NCBI GenBank assembly: GCA_014238195.1
Contig: JABABO010000049.1
Location: 1-14,225, forward strand
DNA: 14,225 nt
Reading direction: 5' to 3'
Source of the DNA: Kordiimonadaceae bacterium
GTDB taxonomy: Bacteria > Pseudomonadota > Alphaproteobacteria > Sphingomonadales > Kordiimonadaceae
Shown here: in pieces, positions 12,281 to 14,225 of the stretch
How the letters are laid out: each line of letters opens with the position of its first letter
How positions within the stretch are numbered: position 1 is the stretch's first letter
Program-made: the position numbers and the translations under genes
Notes under the pieces: generated by a model
What the model saw: the letters and a program-made list of their open reading frames with translations, nothing else
Databases searched by the model: none
Told to the model about the DNA's origin: nothing

Positions 12281-14225
12281 GTGTTGTCTATTTCTATTGA
12301 TATAAAATTACTGTGGATCTGTGTGTGCGCGCTTGCGGTTGTAAATTGTGGGCCAAGCAAACAGGATGACACACGTTCCAAGGCTGACGATATAAACGCC
12401 AAGCTTAACGCGATGAGCATACGCGAAAAATTACTTCAGCGTTTGATCATTGATTTCAGGTATTTTTGCCCAGATAACACCCCAGAACAAGCTTGCAGAA
12501 CACCTGTCACTAAAATTAGCCCCGATATTGAATATATTTTAAGCCAGAATCCAGTTGGCGGAGTGGTGCTATTTGCTGAAAACATTGAAAATCCCGCCCA
12601 AACGCTACGCTTAACCCAAGGGCTAAAATCAATTTTAAAAACAGGCCAGCACCCTGCATTGATGATTGCTATTGACCAAGAAGGTGGTAAAGTCGCCCGC
12701 ACTAATCGTGCTTGGTCAACAACGTTTGCTGGCAATGCTGCACTAGCCGCAGCCCCCGAAGATTTGCAGCCCACATTAGCCTTTGATGTCGGCAAAGTCA
12801 TCGGGCGTGAGCTTAATGCCCTTGGCATCAATGTTAATTTTGCCCCCGTTGTCGATGTCAACAGCAACCCAAATAATCCAGTGATCAATGCTCGATCATT
12901 TTCGGATAAGCCCACCAAAGTCAGCGAGCTTGCCAATTTTATGATCCAAGGTATGCAAGTCGCAGGAATTGCACCAACACTGAAACATTTTCCAGGCCAC
13001 GGCGACACTGGGACAGATAGCCATTTCGGATTACCAAGTGTGGATCACAACCACTTATTTGCCCTTAAACACGATATTGCACCGTATCAACAAATATTCA
13101 AGCAACGAGACACCCATGATCTTATGGTCATGACCGCACATATTCAGTATCCAGCGTTTGACCCCTCAACACTCACAGCCCTTGACGGACAAAAAGTCAT
13201 CAAACCAGCGACCTTATCGCGGGTGATTGTAACCGACCTGTTACGGGGTGCATTAGGGTTTGAAGGGGTGACTATTTCTGACGCCATGGATATGCGCGCG
13301 ATCAGTAAACTTCTTGCCCCTCATGACGCTGTAGCGGCGGCCATGCGGGCTGGCGTGGATATGATATTAATGCCATTAGAGCTGCGAAACCGCCACGCCA
13401 GCAGAAAATTAACCGCCCTTCTCAATGATTTAGAAAAGCGGGTCCATGCAGGTGAAATTTCACTGCGAACGCTGGATAAAAGTGTCGCTCGCATTTTAAA
13501 ATTTAAGCAGCTTTACAGGATGGGGGCAGCTGAACGTCTGCCAATAGATCTAATCGGTGGACGAGAACACAAGACTGTTGAAAGAAGATTGGCCAATCAT
13601 TCAGTCAGTGAAGTTCTATACCCCAAGGAACCAATCCTAAAAGGCCAGTTTAAATCAGTTACGGTTATTATGCCAACCCGCAAGTTAGCCGATGCTTTTA
13701 TGGCAACATATCAACGTCAAGCGGGTGAGCGCGCTAAGGGTGTCCGATTAAAAACATATGAAATAACGCAGTTAACACCCGATGTGATAAAAACAATAAG
13801 CACGCAATCTGATTTAATCATTGCTGGCAATGTAACCCCAGCGGACAGCCCCGTTAATCATAGCGGTATGGCTGATCTGGAGGACATGATCGGTTCTGTG
13901 CCCAAACGAGACAGTCAAATACTTACAAATGCAGGTAAAACGACGGCTATCATGCGAAAAATGCTGAGGACAGCAAAAATCGCAGGCAAAAAAACAGCCT
14001 TTATAAGCTTTCGTTATCCCAGCGACATCAGGACTATGTTGACACCGCCCCGCGCTATTGATGCGGCTTATGCGGTCTATAGCTTTAATGTTTATATGCG
14101 CCCAAATTTGGGGCTTGGGAGCCCCTCATTAGATGCGCTGATGGCCATCCTGCTGGGGGACAGCCATGCGGTAGGGCAGCTACCCGTCGCAGTGGCACAC
14201 GCTGGGCAAAAAAAGTGGGCGAATA
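12281..14225 (+). CDS. GH3 beta-N-acetylhexosaminidase (NagZ-like), exported; 3' end beyond window
   Basis: I translated this by eye; the frame stays open for 648 codons to the right edge. It is a glycoside hydrolase family 3 beta-N-acetylglucosaminidase of the NagZ type, which removes GlcNAc from muropeptides or chitin oligomers. Catalytic landmarks are AIDQEGGKVAR (about 130-140), LKHFPGHGDTGTDSHFGLP (234-252, the Asp/His acid-base pair) and VTISDAMDMRAI (nucleophile Asp334). After the barrel (to about 410) a second alpha/beta domain continues, as in long NagZ proteins such as that of Bacillus subtilis; short Gram-negative NagZ lacks it. The N-terminus (MLSISIDIKLLWICVCALAVVNCGPSK) is a signal sequence with a lipoprotein-like Cys, though Asn before the Cys is atypical. 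There is no in-frame ATG until 12413, and a stop precedes at 12269, so GTG 12281 (or TTG 12284) is the start. Repeat R5 forms its upstream region. Confidence 0.88.
   Translation, partial: MLSISIDIKLLWICVCALAVVNCGPSKQDDTRSKADDINAKLNAMSIREKLLQRLIIDFRYFCPDNTPEQACRTPVTKISPDIEYILSQNPVGGVVLFAENIENPAQTLRLTQGLKSILKTGQHPALMIAIDQEGGKVARTNRAWSTTFAGNAALAAAPEDLQPTLAFDVGKVIGRELNALGINVNFAPVVDVNSNPNNPVINARSFSDKPTKVSELANFMIQGMQVAGIAPTLKHFPGHGDTGTDSHFGLPSVDHNHLFALKHDIAPYQQIFKQRDTHDLMVMTAHIQYPAFDPSTLTALDGQKVIKPATLSRVIVTDLLRGALGFEGVTISDAMDMRAISKLLAPHDAVAAAMRAGVDMILMPLELRNRHASRKLTALLNDLEKRVHAGEISLRTLDKSVARILKFKQLYRMGAAERLPIDLIGGREHKTVERRLANHSVSEVLYPKEPILKGQFKSVTVIMPTRKLADAFMATYQRQAGERAKGVRLKTYEITQLTPDVIKTISTQSDLIIAGNVTPADSPVNHSGMADLEDMIGSVPKRDSQILTNAGKTTAIMRKMLRTAKIAGKKTAFISFRYPSDIRTMLTPPRAIDAAYAVYSFNVYMRPNLGLGSPSLDALMAILLGDSHAVGQLPVAVAHAGQKKWAN

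Noticed and set aside
12436..13008. Minus-strand reading frame of 190 codons
   Set aside because: It is antisense to the GH3 enzyme, whose catalytic motifs are read on the plus strand without interruption.

Overview
This window looks like chromosomal DNA of an alphaproteobacterium, moderately AT-rich by eye. Three things point there: a ccmA-ccmB-ccmC cytochrome c maturation cluster, a CarD/CdnL-type RNA polymerase-binding regulator whose C-terminal half is very alphaproteobacterial, and a class IV aminotransferase next to a sulfotransferase-fold gene. The genus cannot be named from the sequence. There is no phage, plasmid, transposase, rRNA, tRNA or CRISPR signal.

Layout. From 1 to 1830 the minus strand carries ccmA, ccmB and the start of ccmC (cut by the window edge), with ccmA and ccmB overlapping by one base. 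A DUF454/YbaN-like membrane protein (2061-2519, +) diverges from them. Next, on the minus strand, a class IV PLP aminotransferase (3431-4375) is followed by a sulfotransferase-like gene (2564-3307); the space between them is almost entirely one copy of a dispersed repeat. A secreted staphylococcal-nuclease-fold protein lacking the catalytic residues (4443-5207, +) converges on carD (5293-5793, -) across a strong bidirectional terminator. After an AT-rich gap comes an 898-residue cadherin / seven-FG-GAP / RTX protein (6578-9274, -), predicted to be a type I secretion substrate. Then come a Na+/phosphate-type symporter (10132-11304, +) with a small helical partner gene (11320-11586, +), a convergent glutaredoxin (11691-11960, -), and a GH3 beta-hexosaminidase with an exported N-terminus that starts at a GTG and runs off the right edge (12281 onward, +).

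The most unusual content is not a protein. Five loci (3343-3450, 6364-6526, 9577-9748, 9982-10088, 12154-12261) carry a bimodular palindromic repeat of about 108 bp. Module A is an AT-rich inverted repeat followed by a conserved GTCG-AAC-CGAC motif. Module B is a 47-bp near-perfect hairpin bounded by CTTATAGCCAA and its complement. Single loci are A-B. The two loci flanking the RTX gene are A-A-B, in opposite orientations, with the A modules facing the gene. One copy supplies the stop codon and last five residues of the aminotransferase. Two others sit directly upstream of the symporter and GH3 genes. The copies are very alike, suggesting recent spread, and no transposase is nearby, so a non-autonomous (MITE-like or REP-like) element moved in trans is the simplest reading. 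A separate block of four 21-bp direct repeats (9864-9947) lies between two of these loci and may be a relic of an insertion-sequence end.
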